DNA of 64,000 nucleotides. Origin: Vibrio sp. HDW18. Its GTDB lineage: Bacteria > Pseudomonadota > Gammaproteobacteria > Enterobacterales > Vibrionaceae. The stretch covers positions 1,116,001 through 1,180,000 of the forward strand of contig NZ_CP049913.1 of assembly GCF_011306175.1 (NCBI RefSeq), in the 5' to 3' direction. Below the pieces are notes generated by a model. That model saw only the letters and a program-made list of their open reading frames with translations, made no database searches and was not told the origin of the DNA. Of the stretch, positions 1 to 10,632 are shown one piece after another (the first letter of the stretch is position 1; each line of letters opens with the position of its first letter). The position numbers were made by a program, and so were the translations under genes.

Positions 1-1550
1 AGCGTACTGTTTGAAAGAGAGACCTCTCTTTTATGACTGCACCCCAAATAGTCACGGTAACTAGCGCTACAATATTGTCGAGCTTCATCCCAATGGACAT
101 TTTCAGCCTTAAGCCAAGCACCTAAGAGAAACCTACTCAAGCGCGGCATTTGATCATGCTCATCAAACTGAACGGTGTTATGACTTTGCGTACCACCATA
201 GTAATCGATATATGCTTGACCAGCATTGTAACTAAAGGTGCCACCATCTCTTAACAAGTTTACGCCATCAAGCCAAAAGTCCACATGCAGAGCATCGTTT
301 TGAGCAGGTCGAAAACGGAAGATAGGGTAATTGAATAGTACAAACGCTCCCGTTTGGCTTCTTAACCCAACATACCCTCCTTGTGCAAAATGGAATGAAC
401 TTGGTTTGTTAAGTGCTTGCTTTGGCTTATTTAACCCCAAAAGTTTAAGTGGTTCATCATAGCTACCTGCTTTCTCCCAAGCAGATGACTTCAAGAACAG
501 GACCGACGCCAACTGAACCGCTGGTCGAAAATCTCGATAGTCCGAGTCACTTAAAGGTAACAACCTTGCTCCATCGTTATGTCCTAAATTAGGAACATCT
601 CCATTAATCTCTTGAGTTAATTGATATAACCAATGAGTCGCCAAACCAATTTTGGTATATAGCGACTGGCTAAAAGGCTTGAGATTGAGTTCCCGCCTCC
701 ATAGCTCCGCCATTGAGTATGTATCTAGCATAACTCGGTGGTAGTTGACGGAGTACTGGCTGAAAGTTCCATCGTCATCGATTAAATGCTTTGCTCTATT
801 CTCTAACCACTTGCACCCCATTTTTTGCCAGCGAACAGCTCTTTTATCACCATTAGACACAAGCCAACTTCCACCTATAAATAGAGCGGCCGCTTCCGAA
901 GTTCCATGGTTGTTATCTTGAGCAACGGCATAGGAGATTGTCGGAGCAATGCGTTTTAAGTGAGCTTTAACAAATGCCAACAGTGCGGGTTCTGCTCTTT
1001 CAACTTGATTCAGCAATTTAGCCGTCATAGCCAAGTGCATGACTCTTATTGAAGCTTCTTGGCCACACTTCCAGTTCGGCCCTAAATAAGGCGGATTGTG
1101 CTCTAGCCAATCTTTCGTTGTTACATTCAGTTCATCAAGTGCTTGCTCTCTTCCAGAAAGGTAATCCTTGGCTAAGCCTAATACCCAATCGAACCTAGAG
1201 GCTTCCCAAATCCCTTTAATATCACCAACGTTGGAATCAAAGTCAGACAAACTGAACCAAGGCTTTTCCATGTTGGAGTAGATTTGTCCAGTTAATGCGC
1301 TCTCCGCCCATCTCAATTCACTGACTAATTGTTTCGGCTTCCAACCAAAAGGGGAGAATTGGTATCGCTGACTAGATTTACATTGAACTAAAGCGGACAG
1401 AGGACGAAACAAAAGCCCCGATATCGAAGTTTGGTTGAGTCGCTTAACTGGGTTTAATCCACTTCGAACACCGAGTTGATAGCCAGCGACTCGAACTAGG
1501 TTTAAAAGTCCTAAGTCGATTGCAGTTTGCGCTTTTAATTTGAGACTCAT
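1..1550 (-). CDS. Heparinase II/III-family protein (C-terminus outside window)
   Basis: My translation of the minus strand from an ATG at 1550 gives 516 residues with no stop before the window edge, so the 3' end is missing. The protein has the helical-barrel plus beta-sandwich pattern of heparinase II/III/alginate lyase-like proteins: WKCGQEASIR near residue 160, NNHGTSEA near 213, a Tyr-His pair at 270-271 (candidate general acid/base), HVDFWLDG near 422 and SHNTV near 456. No signal peptide is visible, so it may act in the cytoplasm or be exported in an unrecognised way. Its ATG overlaps the stop of the upstream oxidoreductase gene (ATGA), indicating translational coupling. Pairs of such a gene with a two-domain oxidoreductase are, from memory, common in O-antigen and capsule loci. 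The substrate is unknown; a lyase or hydrolase acting on the local glycan is inference. Confidence 0.85.
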   Translation of the reverse strand, partial: MSLKLKAQTAIDLGLLNLVRVAGYQLGVRSGLNPVKRLNQTSISGLLFRPLSALVQCKSSQRYQFSPFGWKPKQLVSELRWAESALTGQIYSNMEKPWFSLSDFDSNVGDIKGIWEASRFDWVLGLAKDYLSGREQALDELNVTTKDWLEHNPPYLGPNWKCGQEASIRVMHLAMTAKLLNQVERAEPALLAFVKAHLKRIAPTISYAVAQDNNHGTSEAAALFIGGSWLVSNGDKRAVRWQKMGCKWLENRAKHLIDDDGTFSQYSVNYHRVMLDTYSMAELWRRELNLKPFSQSLYTKIGLATHWLYQLTQEINGDVPNLGHNDGARLLPLSDSDYRDFRPAVQLASVLFLKSSAWEKAGSYDEPLKLLGLNKPKQALNKPSSFHFAQGGYVGLRSQTGAFVLFNYPIFRFRPAQNDALHVDFWLDGVNLLRDGGTFSYNAGQAYIDYYGGTQSHNTVQFDEHDQMPRLSRFLLGAWLKAENVHWDEARQYCSASYRDYLGCSHKREVSLSNST

Positions 1551-3688
1551 TGTTGTTTACGCAATTGCTCTGCTATTTCAATGGTAACTCTTGCTACCTC
1601 AAACAACTCTCGCGCTGGAATTGGCGACTCTTTACCTGATTCAATAGCGCTAAGGAAAGCAGCTGCACAATCGGTTTGGCCTTTATCTTGTTTCCATAAA
1701 TTCATTTTGCTAAAGCCTGGCCAACCGAAACCTTTTAGTTTACGGAAGTTGTCTAATTGAAGCACTCTCCCTGCTGCGAAAACTTCCACGCGTTCTTTTG
1801 GGAAGTTAGCCGCACCATTGGCTAGGTAATGAATTGTACCGAAAGAGCCATCTGCAAAGCCTAAAATAATAGCTGCTTTGTCCTCGGTAATATCAACACC
1901 AGAAACATCTCCCATACGACGACATTGTACAGAAACGATCTCTGAATCAGCTAGGTATCTCATTAGATCAATGAAATGGCACGCCTCTCCAATGATTCGA
2001 CCACCGCCGACTTCATTATCTTGTGTCCAATGATCCGCTGGGATAGCTCCCGCATTCATAGTCATCATGAAACTTTTGGGCTCTTTAACCGGCGAAAGCA
2101 GTGCTTTCATTTTTTGAACTTGAGGAGAGAAACGGCGGTTAAAACCAACCATCAATTTGGGTCCAGAAGCATTAGATGCTTTAGAGTAATAAGTTGCTTC
2201 GACTTCAGCGAGCTCTTCTAATGTGACGGCTAAAGGCTTTTCTACAAATACATTTTTGCCAGCATTCAGTGCATCACACACGAAACGCGCATGGCTGTTA
2301 TGGCGGGTTACAATAACTACGGTGTTGATTTCTGGGGCTGAAATCATTGCGCTTGTATCCGTTGTGGTTTTCGCAAAACCCGCTTTTTCACCGTGTGTAA
2401 CGCCATTAATACCGCCAGAAGTCGCAATAGTATGTAATTGGGCACCACCCGCTTTAAACGCGGGGATCAACATGCGAGACGCGTAGTTTCCAGCACCAAC
2501 AAACCCAACGATAGGCTTCGATGCTTCAAAAGTAGCCTTACTGTTGAGCGTAACAGATTTCTGGTGACGAGTACTGGGCTCACTCTGATACTGGAGCAAA
2601 ATACCCAGTGCAGATTTATCTGAGGTGAGTAGATCATATGCTTGCGCTGCATCTTCAAACTTAAATCGGTGAGTAATAAGAGGCTTAACGTCTACTTGGC
2701 CCGAAGACATCATATCCAAGATGGCTTCGAAGTTACGCTGCTCAGTCCAACGTACAAACGCGTAAGGGTAGTCATTGCCCTTATCTTCGTAGTCTGCGTC
2801 GTAACGGCCAGGGCCATAAGAACAAGATACTTGGAAGGTTAGTTCTTTCTCGTAGAAATCCGCACGATTAAGCTCTAACCCAGTCACACCAACAAGAATA
2901 ATACGTCCACGCTTACGGCTCATTCGCGCGGCTTGTGTTACTGGATCATTAGATTTCGTTGAAGCTGTAATGATTACGCCATCAACTCCGTTGCCACGGC
3001 TAAATGCCATCCCTGCAGCGACAGGATCTTCACCTTTACCAGGGTTACAAACCTCTGCGCCAAATTTTTTCGCCAGTTCTAGTTTCGCATCATCATAATC
3101 GATGGCGAGCACACGGCAACCTTGAGCGCGAAGCAATTGAACCGTCAGCAATCCAATTAAGCCAACACCCGTCACGACAAACGCTTCACCCAGTGTAGGC
3201 TCTGCTAAACGGATCCCTTGCAATCCAATACTTGCCACTACAGTAAATGACGCTTCTTCATCTGATACATTGTCAGGAATAAGCGCACATAAGTTTTTTG
3301 GTACACGAACAACATCAGCATGAGGGCCGTTTGAAACAACACGATCACCCTCTTTAAAGCCGTTAACACCTCTACCTACAGCATTGACAACACCAACATT
3401 GCAATAGCCTAAGGGTAATGGCTGCGCCAACTTAGACTGTACAGCTTCTAGCGTTGTCATCAGCCCATCGGTCTGAACTTTTTCCAATACCATTTTGACT
3501 TTATCTGGTTGCTGGCGAGCTTTATCTAACAAACTTGCTTTCCCAAAGTCTACCAACATGCGTTCTGTGCCAGCAGAAATTAATGAAATGCTGGTGTCAA
3601 TTAATAAATTACCTGTTGACGCTGCAGGTGCAGGTGCCTCGACTAAATTAGAGCCACCCTTTGCCATGTCTTGTAATATTTGTTTCAT
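1547..3688 (-). CDS. Two-domain oxidoreductase: zinc-type alcohol dehydrogenase fused to Gfo/Idh/MocA dehydrogenase
   Basis: The 713-residue protein has two NAD(P)-binding units. Residues 1-365 are a medium-chain alcohol dehydrogenase-like domain with the Rossmann loop GVGLIG at 174-179. Residues 390-713 are a Gfo/Idh/MocA domain with [10 protein letters not shown] at 395-404 and the catalytic-lysine motif EKPLAV at 483-488. Sugar dehydrogenation, for example of a UDP-sugar, is expected from the second domain; the substrate of the first is not evident. The start ATG overlaps the stop of the upstream acyltransferase (ATGA) and the stop overlaps the heparinase-like start, so the three genes are tightly coupled. 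Such fusions are recurrent in polysaccharide loci. The exact reaction is not known to me. Confidence 0.88.
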   Translation of the reverse strand: MKQILQDMAKGGSNLVEAPAPAASTGNLLIDTSISLISAGTERMLVDFGKASLLDKARQQPDKVKMVLEKVQTDGLMTTLEAVQSKLAQPLPLGYCNVGVVNAVGRGVNGFKEGDRVVSNGPHADVVRVPKNLCALIPDNVSDEEASFTVVASIGLQGIRLAEPTLGEAFVVTGVGLIGLLTVQLLRAQGCRVLAIDYDDAKLELAKKFGAEVCNPGKGEDPVAAGMAFSRGNGVDGVIITASTKSNDPVTQAARMSRKRGRIILVGVTGLELNRADFYEKELTFQVSCSYGPGRYDADYEDKGNDYPYAFVRWTEQRNFEAILDMMSSGQVDVKPLITHRFKFEDAAQAYDLLTSDKSALGILLQYQSEPSTRHQKSVTLNSKATFEASKPIVGFVGAGNYASRMLIPAFKAGGAQLHTIATSGGINGVTHGEKAGFAKTTTDTSAMISAPEINTVVIVTRHNSHARFVCDALNAGKNVFVEKPLAVTLEELAEVEATYYSKASNASGPKLMVGFNRRFSPQVQKMKALLSPVKEPKSFMMTMNAGAIPADHWTQDNEVGGGRIIGEACHFIDLMRYLADSEIVSVQCRRMGDVSGVDITEDKAAIILGFADGSFGTIHYLANGAANFPKERVEVFAAGRVLQLDNFRKLKGFGWPGFSKMNLWKQDKGQTDCAAAFLSAIESGKESPIPARELFEVARVTIEIAEQLRKQQ

Positions 3689-4221
3689 TCTCTCACCTTA
3701 ATCACTTTTGCAGGAACTCCTGCACAAATAGAATTCTTGGGTACATCTTTAGTTACAACACTACCTGCAGCGATCACACTACCTGAGCCAATCGTTGTTC
3801 CAGGCAAAATTACACAGTTAGCACCAATCCAAACATCATTCTCAATAACTACTTTTTTTTTCACGTGCCCTGACTGAAAAATAACCCCAGGTAGTTTAGG
3901 TATAAAATGGTTTGCGGTAAGAATATGAGAGTTATAGCCTATCAAAACTCGATCGCCTATTGTCAAACCACCGTCAGTGGTAAGCAAAACACCTTTAGCA
4001 ATATCTACATCATTACCAATGGATAGATTTCTACCACTAAATATCCAAACACCTGGATAATAGATAACTCCCCGACCAATTTTTGAATTGAAAAACAATC
4101 TTAAATATGAAGACTTAAAAAAATTGAAAATTCGCAACCTTGGTAATAGAAATACTAAAAAAGAAAAGTATTCTACAGAACACACTAATTCGTTTCTTAA
4201 AATTTTAAAAAAATTAGCCAT
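3685..4221 (-). CDS. Hexapeptide-repeat acyltransferase (WbbJ-like)
   Basis: A 178-residue left-handed beta-helix acyltransferase. From about residue 68 it shows repeated [LIV]-G-x4 turns ([23 protein letters not shown]), then [32 protein letters not shown], the classic C-terminal signature of the CysE/NodL family. The first 50 residues are a basic, hydrophobic extension without hexads. I chose the ATG at 4221 over an upstream TTG; it overlaps the wzx stop by 8 nt. The likely role is O-acetylation of an O-antigen sugar; donor (acetyl-CoA) and sugar are inferred from family only. Confidence 0.85.
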   Translation of the reverse strand: MANFFKILRNELVCSVEYFSFLVFLLPRLRIFNFFKSSYLRLFFNSKIGRGVIYYPGVWIFSGRNLSIGNDVDIAKGVLLTTDGGLTIGDRVLIGYNSHILTANHFIPKLPGVIFQSGHVKKKVVIENDVWIGANCVILPGTTIGSGSVIAAGSVVTKDVPKNSICAGVPAKVIKVRE

Positions 4222-5479
4222 AAGACACCACAAAGTGAAAAAAGATAGAAGTTATAATTAAAGGCAACATCTTAGAACTAATATTGAAAAGTGTATTACC
4301 ATTACTAGCACTATAAAAAAATGAACATATAGCACCTGGGGACTTCAATATAAAAAGAGAAATATATATTCCTTTTATACCGAGACCAGTATACAATGGA
4401 AAAATTAAAGTCAACCCCAAAATTGCAGAAAATGAAAATAATTTTGTTAATTCACCGAACCTGTCATTAGCACGAAATATAGATTGATAAAAGAAAGACA
4501 ATGAATAAATCGCAGATATAGATAACATAATAGCCACATCAGAGCCTGTATTAGAGAATCCTTCCCCTAAGTAAAATGACATAAAAATATCGCCAAAAAA
4601 CCAGCATAAGACCGACAAAATCAACAAAAAAAGTGAAATACAATTCCCTGTTGATACAAATCTAACCTCTCTAATTTTTTTTAAACATAACTGTGGATAG
4701 TTATAGCTAGAATACACTGAAGAAATAAAATTGCTTTTGCTGGATAGTTCATAAATCGCATTATAAACACCTACAAAATCACCACCAACAAATTTAGCCA
4801 CAAATAGTCTATCTGTAAAATCAATGATTAACTTAAAGACATTTTGCCCAAAGGTTTTAATGATCCTCTTAAAAACAGAATAATTAAAATCTGATTTACC
4901 ATTTTTTAAAAATCGAAAGCATGCAAAAATTGAAAAAAACAAAAATACAACATTAGACACAACTAATGGAATTGATACAAAATTAAAGTAATTAACAACC
5001 GAGTACTGAAAATAGATAATAAAAACACTAACAGCTCTTAGTAATGAAGAAAATCCGACCATACCTTTAGAATCTAAAAAACCTAAAAATGGCATCGAAG
5101 TTAAATATAAGAAGGCAGATATGAATATAAAAAAACAGTCTGTATTACTAAAAATGTTTAATGTGTAAACAAAAAAAAACAGCGCCAAAGACAATATCAG
5201 ATTAAAAAATAACGGATAAAAAAACACATCTTTGACCGATATAAAACTTAACGAAGAAAATCCATGAACATATACAGGTCTAACAGAATCAATCATACCA
5301 AACATTACACCAATAAATATAACCGTTGTAATGATAGACAAATCGTCAGCACCATAAGACCTTGTAATAATAGGCATAAAGATAACAGCACACAGAGAAT
5401 TTAAAATCACTGATATCAACATCAATTTTTTTTGATTTTCATTCTTCAACAAAGACCACTCGACCTCTAAAAATAACAA
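4214..5479 (-). CDS. wzx: O-antigen flippase (Wzx-like)
   Basis: A very hydrophobic protein of up to 421 residues with about 12 predicted membrane segments and the N-terminal pattern [20 protein letters not shown], typical of polysaccharide (MATE-like) translocases. It would flip undecaprenyl-PP-linked O units across the inner membrane. It sits directly after a Wzy-like polymerase gene, which supports the call. The start is uncertain: the longest frame begins at 5479 inside wzy, while TTG codons at residues 10-11 or ATG at residue 20 are alternatives. Base composition is strongly AT-rich compared with neighbouring backbone genes, as usual for O-antigen wzx. Confidence 0.8.
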   Translation of the reverse strand: MLFLEVEWSLLKNENQKKLMLISVILNSLCAVIFMPIITRSYGADDLSIITTVIFIGVMFGMIDSVRPVYVHGFSSLSFISVKDVFFYPLFFNLILSLALFFFVYTLNIFSNTDCFFIFISAFLYLTSMPFLGFLDSKGMVGFSSLLRAVSVFIIYFQYSVVNYFNFVSIPLVVSNVVFLFFSIFACFRFLKNGKSDFNYSVFKRIIKTFGQNVFKLIIDFTDRLFVAKFVGGDFVGVYNAIYELSSKSNFISSVYSSYNYPQLCLKKIREVRFVSTGNCISLFLLILSVLCWFFGDIFMSFYLGEGFSNTGSDVAIMLSISAIYSLSFFYQSIFRANDRFGELTKLFSFSAILGLTLIFPLYTGLGIKGIYISLFILKSPGAICSFFYSASNGNTLFNISSKMLPLIITSIFFHFVVSYG

Positions 5480-6728
5480 AAGTTGAAACTAGGGAAAAAA
5501 AAGCGCCAGTTAAAGGCTGTCTTAATGGTACATTTATATTATTACTTATCAATAAAAAAGAAATAATAAAATATGCTGACGCAAAAATGATAACCTCACC
5601 ACCTATAATACAAGCAACTCCCCCACATTTCATAACTTTAAAAACAATATAAATAGATAAAAAAAGTAATATACTCAAATATAGATACATTAGAATTGCA
5701 GAAACCCCTCCACCCCATGCCCATACGTCGACATAATAATTATGAGCACTCGGGGCATGAATACCTAATTCTGGGAATGACAACTCTGGGGGCAGGGATC
5801 TCATAGCAAACATAGGCTCACTCGCAAGCATCTCAAGATATTTTAATATCATAACATCTCGAGCACCAAAAGCTTGACCTTCAGATGTCATATTTTGAAA
5901 TTTATTCAATGCTCTGAATTCTTGTAAATCAAAATGGTTTATTATATATTCAATATGAAAGCTAATGACAACAGAAACTATCAACAAAAAAATAATATAT
6001 GGCAAGACGTATTTTGTTCTGTACGAAAGCAAAAAAAACGCTATACCAAGAATATAAACAACAATAGCTTCTCTGGCGCCCAAAAAAACTAAGGATAAAA
6101 ATGCAAGCAGGTTAAAAGCAACTACAAATAAAAAATTTCTCTTAATTACATTGGAAGCATAAATGAAATTACACAGCAATGTGGAATATGCAATTATAGT
6201 TGGGGTATATACATATAATTGATATTGACCTTTCAGAATTAGATTCTGTGTAACACGCCCCATATCTTGTAACGCGCCGTAAATTAAAATCTCCAAAAAA
6301 CCGGATAAGAATATATACAAAATAGATAATATAGTACCCTTTTCAAAGAAGCGCATAAACAAAGATATATTCTCAGAATGCATAAGATTATAAAAGTACG
6401 GAATCCATAAAAATGGAATCACCCATTGTATGGCATACATTAATGCAGCTACATTTTCAAAACTAGATACAACACCTAAAGATAAAAAATATATTACAAA
6501 GAGAGAAATCAATACAAGAAGAATGTAACTAAGTTTAGAAACATATCGCTCACTCTTAGTCATAAATAGAAGCATAAAAGACAATGGAAGAAGAAATAAC
6601 GATATTGGAAATGCTACCGTACCTTCTGCTAACTTGCTTTGAGCCAACAATATTGGGCTTGTAGGATCAATAAATATTGGTAATGGAATAAAAAAAGCTA
6701 TCAACTTGTCTATAATGCTTCTCTTCAT
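5439..6728 (-). CDS. wzy: O-antigen polymerase (Wzy-like)
   Basis: About 429 residues, almost entirely hydrophobic, with roughly 11 membrane segments and one larger periplasmic loop (about residues 265-330, including FGARDVMILKYLEMLASEP and HNYYVDVWAWGG). The loop motif H-N-x-Y-x-D resembles the O-antigen ligase/polymerase superfamily. It would join O units on undecaprenyl-PP at the periplasmic face. The ATG at 6728 lies 2 nt after the wecC stop; a TTG at 6737 in frame overlaps wecC. AT-rich like wzx. Assignment rests on topology and neighbours, since Wzy sequences diverge greatly. Confidence 0.75.
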   Translation of the reverse strand: MKRSIIDKLIAFFIPLPIFIDPTSPILLAQSKLAEGTVAFPISLFLLPLSFMLLFMTKSERYVSKLSYILLVLISLFVIYFLSLGVVSSFENVAALMYAIQWVIPFLWIPYFYNLMHSENISLFMRFFEKGTILSILYIFLSGFLEILIYGALQDMGRVTQNLILKGQYQLYVYTPTIIAYSTLLCNFIYASNVIKRNFLFVVAFNLLAFLSLVFLGAREAIVVYILGIAFFLLSYRTKYVLPYIIFLLIVSVVISFHIEYIINHFDLQEFRALNKFQNMTSEGQAFGARDVMILKYLEMLASEPMFAMRSLPPELSFPELGIHAPSAHNYYVDVWAWGGGVSAILMYLYLSILLFLSIYIVFKVMKCGGVACIIGGEVIIFASAYFIISFLLISNNINVPLRQPLTGAFFSLVSTFVIFRGRVVFVEE

Positions 6729-6730
6729 TT

Positions 6731-7996
6731 TTACCAAATACCTTTAGTATCAATGATTAAACCATCAGTTACTGATACTTTTTTTAACTCTTTATGATCA
6801 ACCAATAGCACTTGAATATCAGCTTCTTTAGACGCCATTTCAAAATCCACTAGTTCAACATACTTAAGCATTTCTGGAACTGCATCAATGTTTGGTTCTA
6901 CTGCAACAACGCGACCAGCGTGCATTTCAGCAATTTTTTGTGTAATAACCATCGCCGGACTTTCACGCAAATCATCAATATCTGGCTTAAAAGCCAAACC
7001 GTAACAAGCAATCGTCACATCTTTAGCCGTTTTATCTGGATTAGCTTGCAAAAAGTCTGCAATGGCAATTTTTACTTTTTCGATTACCCAGTCTGGCTTG
7101 CTGTCATTCACGACACGCGCCATATGGATTAAACGCGCCTCTGCTGGCGTTTTAGATACAATAAACCAAGGGTCAACGGCAATGCAGTGACCGCCTACAC
7201 CTGGGCCAGGCTGGAGAATGTTGACACGAGGATGGCGGTTTGCAAGCGCAATTAGCTCCCATACGTTGATGTCTAGCTTGTCACAAATGATAGATAGCTC
7301 GTTGGCAAAGGCGATTTGTACATCACGAGAGCTGTTTTCGGTTAGCTTGGCCATTTCTGCCGTGCGCGCATTGGTAACTACGCATTCACCTTGAACAAAA
7401 GTTTTATAAAGTTCCACCGCACGCGCTGAACACTTAACGGTTAAGCCACCAATCACGCGGTCATTTTCAACTAACTCACGTACCACATGGCCAGGTAAAA
7501 CGCGCTCTGGACAATGTGCAATGTTCAGATCCGCTTCTTCACCATGTGTTTGAGGGAAGGAAAGATCTGAGCGAGCTTCTGCGAGCCAAGCGGCCATTTG
7601 CTCGGTTGCTCCAACGGGAGAGGTCGATTCTAGAATCACCAAGTCGCCTTTTTTCAGCACAGGAGCAATCGCTTTGCTGGCTGCTTCTATGTAAGACAAA
7701 TCTGGTGCTGGCACTTCACCTTCTTCGCAAGGTAAGAACGGGGTTGGTACGGCAATCAAAAACGCATCAGCCGCTTCTGGTGTGGTGGTTGCTTTTAAGT
7801 AGCCACCGCTGACGGCAGCATGCACCATCATATCGAGATCAGGTTCAACAATATGAATCTTGCCTTGATTAATGGTATCAACCGCATGTTGGTTTACATC
7901 GACACCAATCACTTTCTTTTTACGAGAGGCAAACATCGCCGCAGTAGGTAAACCGATATAGCCCAAGCCGATTACTGAAATAGTTTCAAAAGACAT
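6731..7996 (-). CDS. wecC: UDP-N-acetyl-D-mannosamine dehydrogenase
   Basis: A 421-residue nucleotide-sugar dehydrogenase. It has the N-terminal Rossmann motif GLGYIGLP at 10-17, the central dimerisation/NAD domain with TENSSRDV near 219, and the catalytic-cysteine loop GPGVGGHCIAVDPW with Cys271. It oxidises UDP-ManNAc to UDP-ManNAcA in two NAD-dependent steps. Together with the WecB-like epimerase just upstream it provides UDP-ManNAcA, so the O antigen or an attached glycan likely contains ManNAcA or a derivative. The gene is followed within 2 nt by wzy. Confidence 0.93.
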   Translation of the reverse strand: MSFETISVIGLGYIGLPTAAMFASRKKKVIGVDVNQHAVDTINQGKIHIVEPDLDMMVHAAVSGGYLKATTTPEAADAFLIAVPTPFLPCEEGEVPAPDLSYIEAASKAIAPVLKKGDLVILESTSPVGATEQMAAWLAEARSDLSFPQTHGEEADLNIAHCPERVLPGHVVRELVENDRVIGGLTVKCSARAVELYKTFVQGECVVTNARTAEMAKLTENSSRDVQIAFANELSIICDKLDINVWELIALANRHPRVNILQPGPGVGGHCIAVDPWFIVSKTPAEARLIHMARVVNDSKPDWVIEKVKIAIADFLQANPDKTAKDVTIACYGLAFKPDIDDLRESPAMVITQKIAEMHAGRVVAVEPNIDAVPEMLKYVELVDFEMASKEADIQVLLVDHKELKKVSVTDGLIIDTKGIW

Positions 7997-8030
7997 GTTT
8001 CTGAGTCCTAAAATATTTTATAAATTTGGT

Positions 8031-8073
8031 TCTAGGCTCTAGGCTCTAGGCTCTAGGCTCTAGGCTCTAGGCG
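8031..8073. repeat. Tandem 7-bp repeat, unit CTAGGCT, about six copies
   Basis: Six consecutive 7-bp units from 8032 to 8073, the last ending in G instead of T, in the 88-bp gap between wecB and wecC. The CTAG core is shared with repeats at 10,635, 12,042, 13,651, 41,461 and 42,421. A slippage-prone microsatellite is the simplest reading. It lies 35 bp upstream of the wecC start on the transcribed strand. Confidence 0.9.
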
Positions 8074-8084
8074 AGATTAATACA

Positions 8085-9209
8085 TTACTTGTACAGGGAG
8101 TCGAGAATTCGCAGACATGCCTTACCGTCGCCATAAGGGTTATGAGCAAAACTCATTGCTTGATAAGCACTTGTATCAGTAAGCAAATTATTAATATTGG
8201 TAACGATAGTTTCTACATCTGTCCCCACTAGCTTAACAGTACCTGCGACAACTGCTTCTGGGCGTTCCGTCGTATCGCGCATCACTAATACTGGTTTACC
8301 CAGCGATGGTGCTTCTTCTTGAATACCACCCGAATCAGTAAGAATAATATGCGCACGATCCATTAAATAGATAAACGGCAAATACTGTTGCGGCTCAATC
8401 AACAACACATTTTCAACACTACCTAGAATGCGATTGACGGGTTCACGCACATTAGGGTTTAGATGCATAGGATAAAGTATTTGCACATCAGGGTGCTGTT
8501 TCGCTGTTTGCGCTAAGGCTTCACAGATACGCTCAAAACCACCACCAAAGCTTTCGCGCCGATGGCCTGTCACTAAGATGAGCTTTTTGCTTTCATCTAA
8601 GTAAGGAAACTGTGCGGCTAAGGTTGCTTTTAGATCGGCATCTTGCTCTATTTTTTCTTTCACCATCAGCAGCGCGTCAATCACCGTATTACCGGTGACG
8701 AAAATATTCTCTGCCGCATAATTCTCTTGCAGCAAATTTTGCTGCGAGGTTTCTGTTGGAGCAAAGTGGTACTTGGTTAACGCCCCTGTGAGCTTACGGT
8801 TAGCTTCCTCTGGCCATGGAGAATAAATGTTACCGGTGCGCAGCCCCGCTTCAACATGGCCAACAGAAATTTGCTCATAATAGGCTGCTAGGCTGGCTGC
8901 AAACGTTGTTGCGGTATCTCCATGAACAAGCACCACATCGGGTTTAAATTCCTGTAAAACAGGTTTTAGTTCTAATAGAATTCGCGCCGTGACTTCATTA
9001 AGTGTTTGGCCAGCTTTCATCAGATTTAAATCGTAGTCCGGAGTAATTTCGAACAAATCTAATACTTGATCGAGCATTTCGCGATGTTGAGCAGTTACGC
9101 AGCATTTAGCTTCAAAACGCTCATCCACCACCAAAGCGTGAACTAACGGTGCCATTTTAATCGCTTCGGGGCGGGTGCCAAAAACGGTGAGAACTTTTTT
9201 TGGGGGCAT
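8085..9209 (-). CDS. wecB: UDP-N-acetylglucosamine 2-epimerase
   Basis: A 374-residue non-hydrolysing UDP-GlcNAc 2-epimerase. It shows [12 protein letters not shown] at 11-22, VHGDTATTF near 95, [10 protein letters not shown] near 118, [10 protein letters not shown] near 205 and [28 protein letters not shown] near 281, all characteristic of the family. It makes UDP-ManNAc for the WecC-like dehydrogenase encoded next. The IS1358-like element lies about 120 bp upstream, so transcription must cross the insertion to reach this gene from the wzz promoter unless a local promoter exists. Confidence 0.94.
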   Translation of the reverse strand: MPPKKVLTVFGTRPEAIKMAPLVHALVVDERFEAKCCVTAQHREMLDQVLDLFEITPDYDLNLMKAGQTLNEVTARILLELKPVLQEFKPDVVLVHGDTATTFAASLAAYYEQISVGHVEAGLRTGNIYSPWPEEANRKLTGALTKYHFAPTETSQQNLLQENYAAENIFVTGNTVIDALLMVKEKIEQDADLKATLAAQFPYLDESKKLILVTGHRRESFGGGFERICEALAQTAKQHPDVQILYPMHLNPNVREPVNRILGSVENVLLIEPQQYLPFIYLMDRAHIILTDSGGIQEEAPSLGKPVLVMRDTTERPEAVVAGTVKLVGTDVETIVTNINNLLTDTSAYQAMSFAHNPYGDGKACLRILDSLYK

Positions 9210-9331
9210 TGTCGAACCTAATTTAAGTTATCAAAACAAATGAGTTAGCGCTGCTCAATTCTAGAAGACCATCAGCCACTCTAGCAGTTATAAAGCAGCA
9301 CACTAGCACGGAAACCGCATGAACATCACCG

Positions 9332-10459
9332 TCACGTAAGGCTTTCAAGAACCTTACTTAGGTACTTTTCATCCATTGCGCAGTTCATCCGTTTACGTTT
9401 GATACCACCTTTAAACGTGGTTTCGCTCTTTAATAGGTTCAAACATATCTGCCTGATCCTTGCAAAAGCCTCTGCTCGATCGTCCGCTCTAATACGCGAA
9501 TTGTCCTCACAAAATGCAGTATCAAGTGACCAATGCATGACCTCTACACCCCAGTGAGAACGTGTCGCTTCAAGTAACGTTTGAGCTTCCAATTCTTTAG
9601 AGCATATGTAGTAACGAATACTCACATCTTGCTCTATTGCTACTGCCGATTCTTGTCGAATTGAAGCCACGATGCCCATTGATTTAAGCCCAGGCCATTC
9701 ATGTTCAATATCACCCAAAACCGACAAATCTCGATTCACTAAAGCCACTCTCGTTTCTATTCTTCCGTGACTTTTTTCTTGAGTACGATAAGAACTACCG
9801 TCGAAGTCTTGAAGCATGTCCATTCGAAAATAATCATCAAAAGCTTGCTCAAGCATTCCCTGATTGCCTTTGACCGCCAATAAATAATCCGCTTCTTTAT
9901 CAAGGATTTTCTGCGCTATTTTCTTTTGGCAGCCCATGGCATCAATCGTAATCAAGCAGCCTTTTACATCCAGCAAGTCAAGTAGCTTAGGGATCGCGGT
10001 AATCTCGTTACTCTTAGAATCAACCTTCTGTTGCCCAATGCTCATTCTATTTGCTGTAGCAAAAGCGTTCACCATATGGATCGTTCCTTTGCCTTTTGAG
10101 CGGTCATAAGAGCCGCGTAATGTTTTACCGTCGATGGCAATCACTTCACCATCCGTCAGTGTATGGCAGTCCTTCATCCAGGCAATGAAGCTTCTTTGCA
10201 AAGCGACAGGATTAATCATGCCCATCACACGAGACAGCGTATCCGCAGAAGGAATACCAGCTTCAAAGTGACCATATCGTTTAAGGAAATCTAAGCGAGC
10301 ATGACCAAAATCGATAATGCCATCCCAGCCATCGTGACCCGACAAAACACCACAAATTGTCAGCAAAATAATGTCTGATAATTTGTGTGCTATTTTATTT
10401 TCCTGTCGATAATCTTTAATGATTTGAAAGTACATAAATGGGTTGGTTAACTCGCTCAT
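9332..10459 (-). CDS. ISAs1-family transposase (IS1358-like)
   Basis: An intact 375-residue transposase of the ISAs1 (H-repeat-associated) family. Family landmarks are the N-terminal region DYRQENKIAHKLSDIILLTICGVLSG, the DDE candidates AIDGKTLRG (Asp about 109), ITIDAMGCQK (Asp about 173), and HWGVEVMHWSLDTAFCEDNSR with the late acidic residue. From memory, IS1358 belongs to this family and resides in V. cholerae O-antigen loci. It is in the same orientation as the operon. I could not define both terminal repeats: only a loose match of GGTGATCTT...CAT at about 10,520-10,540 to GGTGATGTTCAT on the minus strand near 9,320-9,335. Confidence 0.9.
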   Translation of the reverse strand: MSELTNPFMYFQIIKDYRQENKIAHKLSDIILLTICGVLSGHDGWDGIIDFGHARLDFLKRYGHFEAGIPSADTLSRVMGMINPVALQRSFIAWMKDCHTLTDGEVIAIDGKTLRGSYDRSKGKGTIHMVNAFATANRMSIGQQKVDSKSNEITAIPKLLDLLDVKGCLITIDAMGCQKKIAQKILDKEADYLLAVKGNQGMLEQAFDDYFRMDMLQDFDGSSYRTQEKSHGRIETRVALVNRDLSVLGDIEHEWPGLKSMGIVASIRQESAVAIEQDVSIRYYICSKELEAQTLLEATRSHWGVEVMHWSLDTAFCEDNSRIRADDRAEAFARIRQICLNLLKSETTFKGGIKRKRMNCAMDEKYLSKVLESLT

Positions 10460-10632
10460 ATTTAGGCTCCTATATTGTCTAGGAGCTATTACAAAACAAC
10501 AGAAATGATCTACAAGGTGATCTTAAATTTCATCGGGTTACATCTAAAAACTGAGATTAAGGAAGCATTGGCAACTAATTCTAAGCATCACCGCAGCCCT
10601 TATATATCAACGACCTTCATGCGCTTTCCCTG

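Noticed and set aside
9215..10560. Exact ends and target duplication of the IS1358-like element
   Set aside because: Only a loose match between the two flanks was found; I could not fix the terminal repeats or a duplication, so only the transposase gene is annotated.
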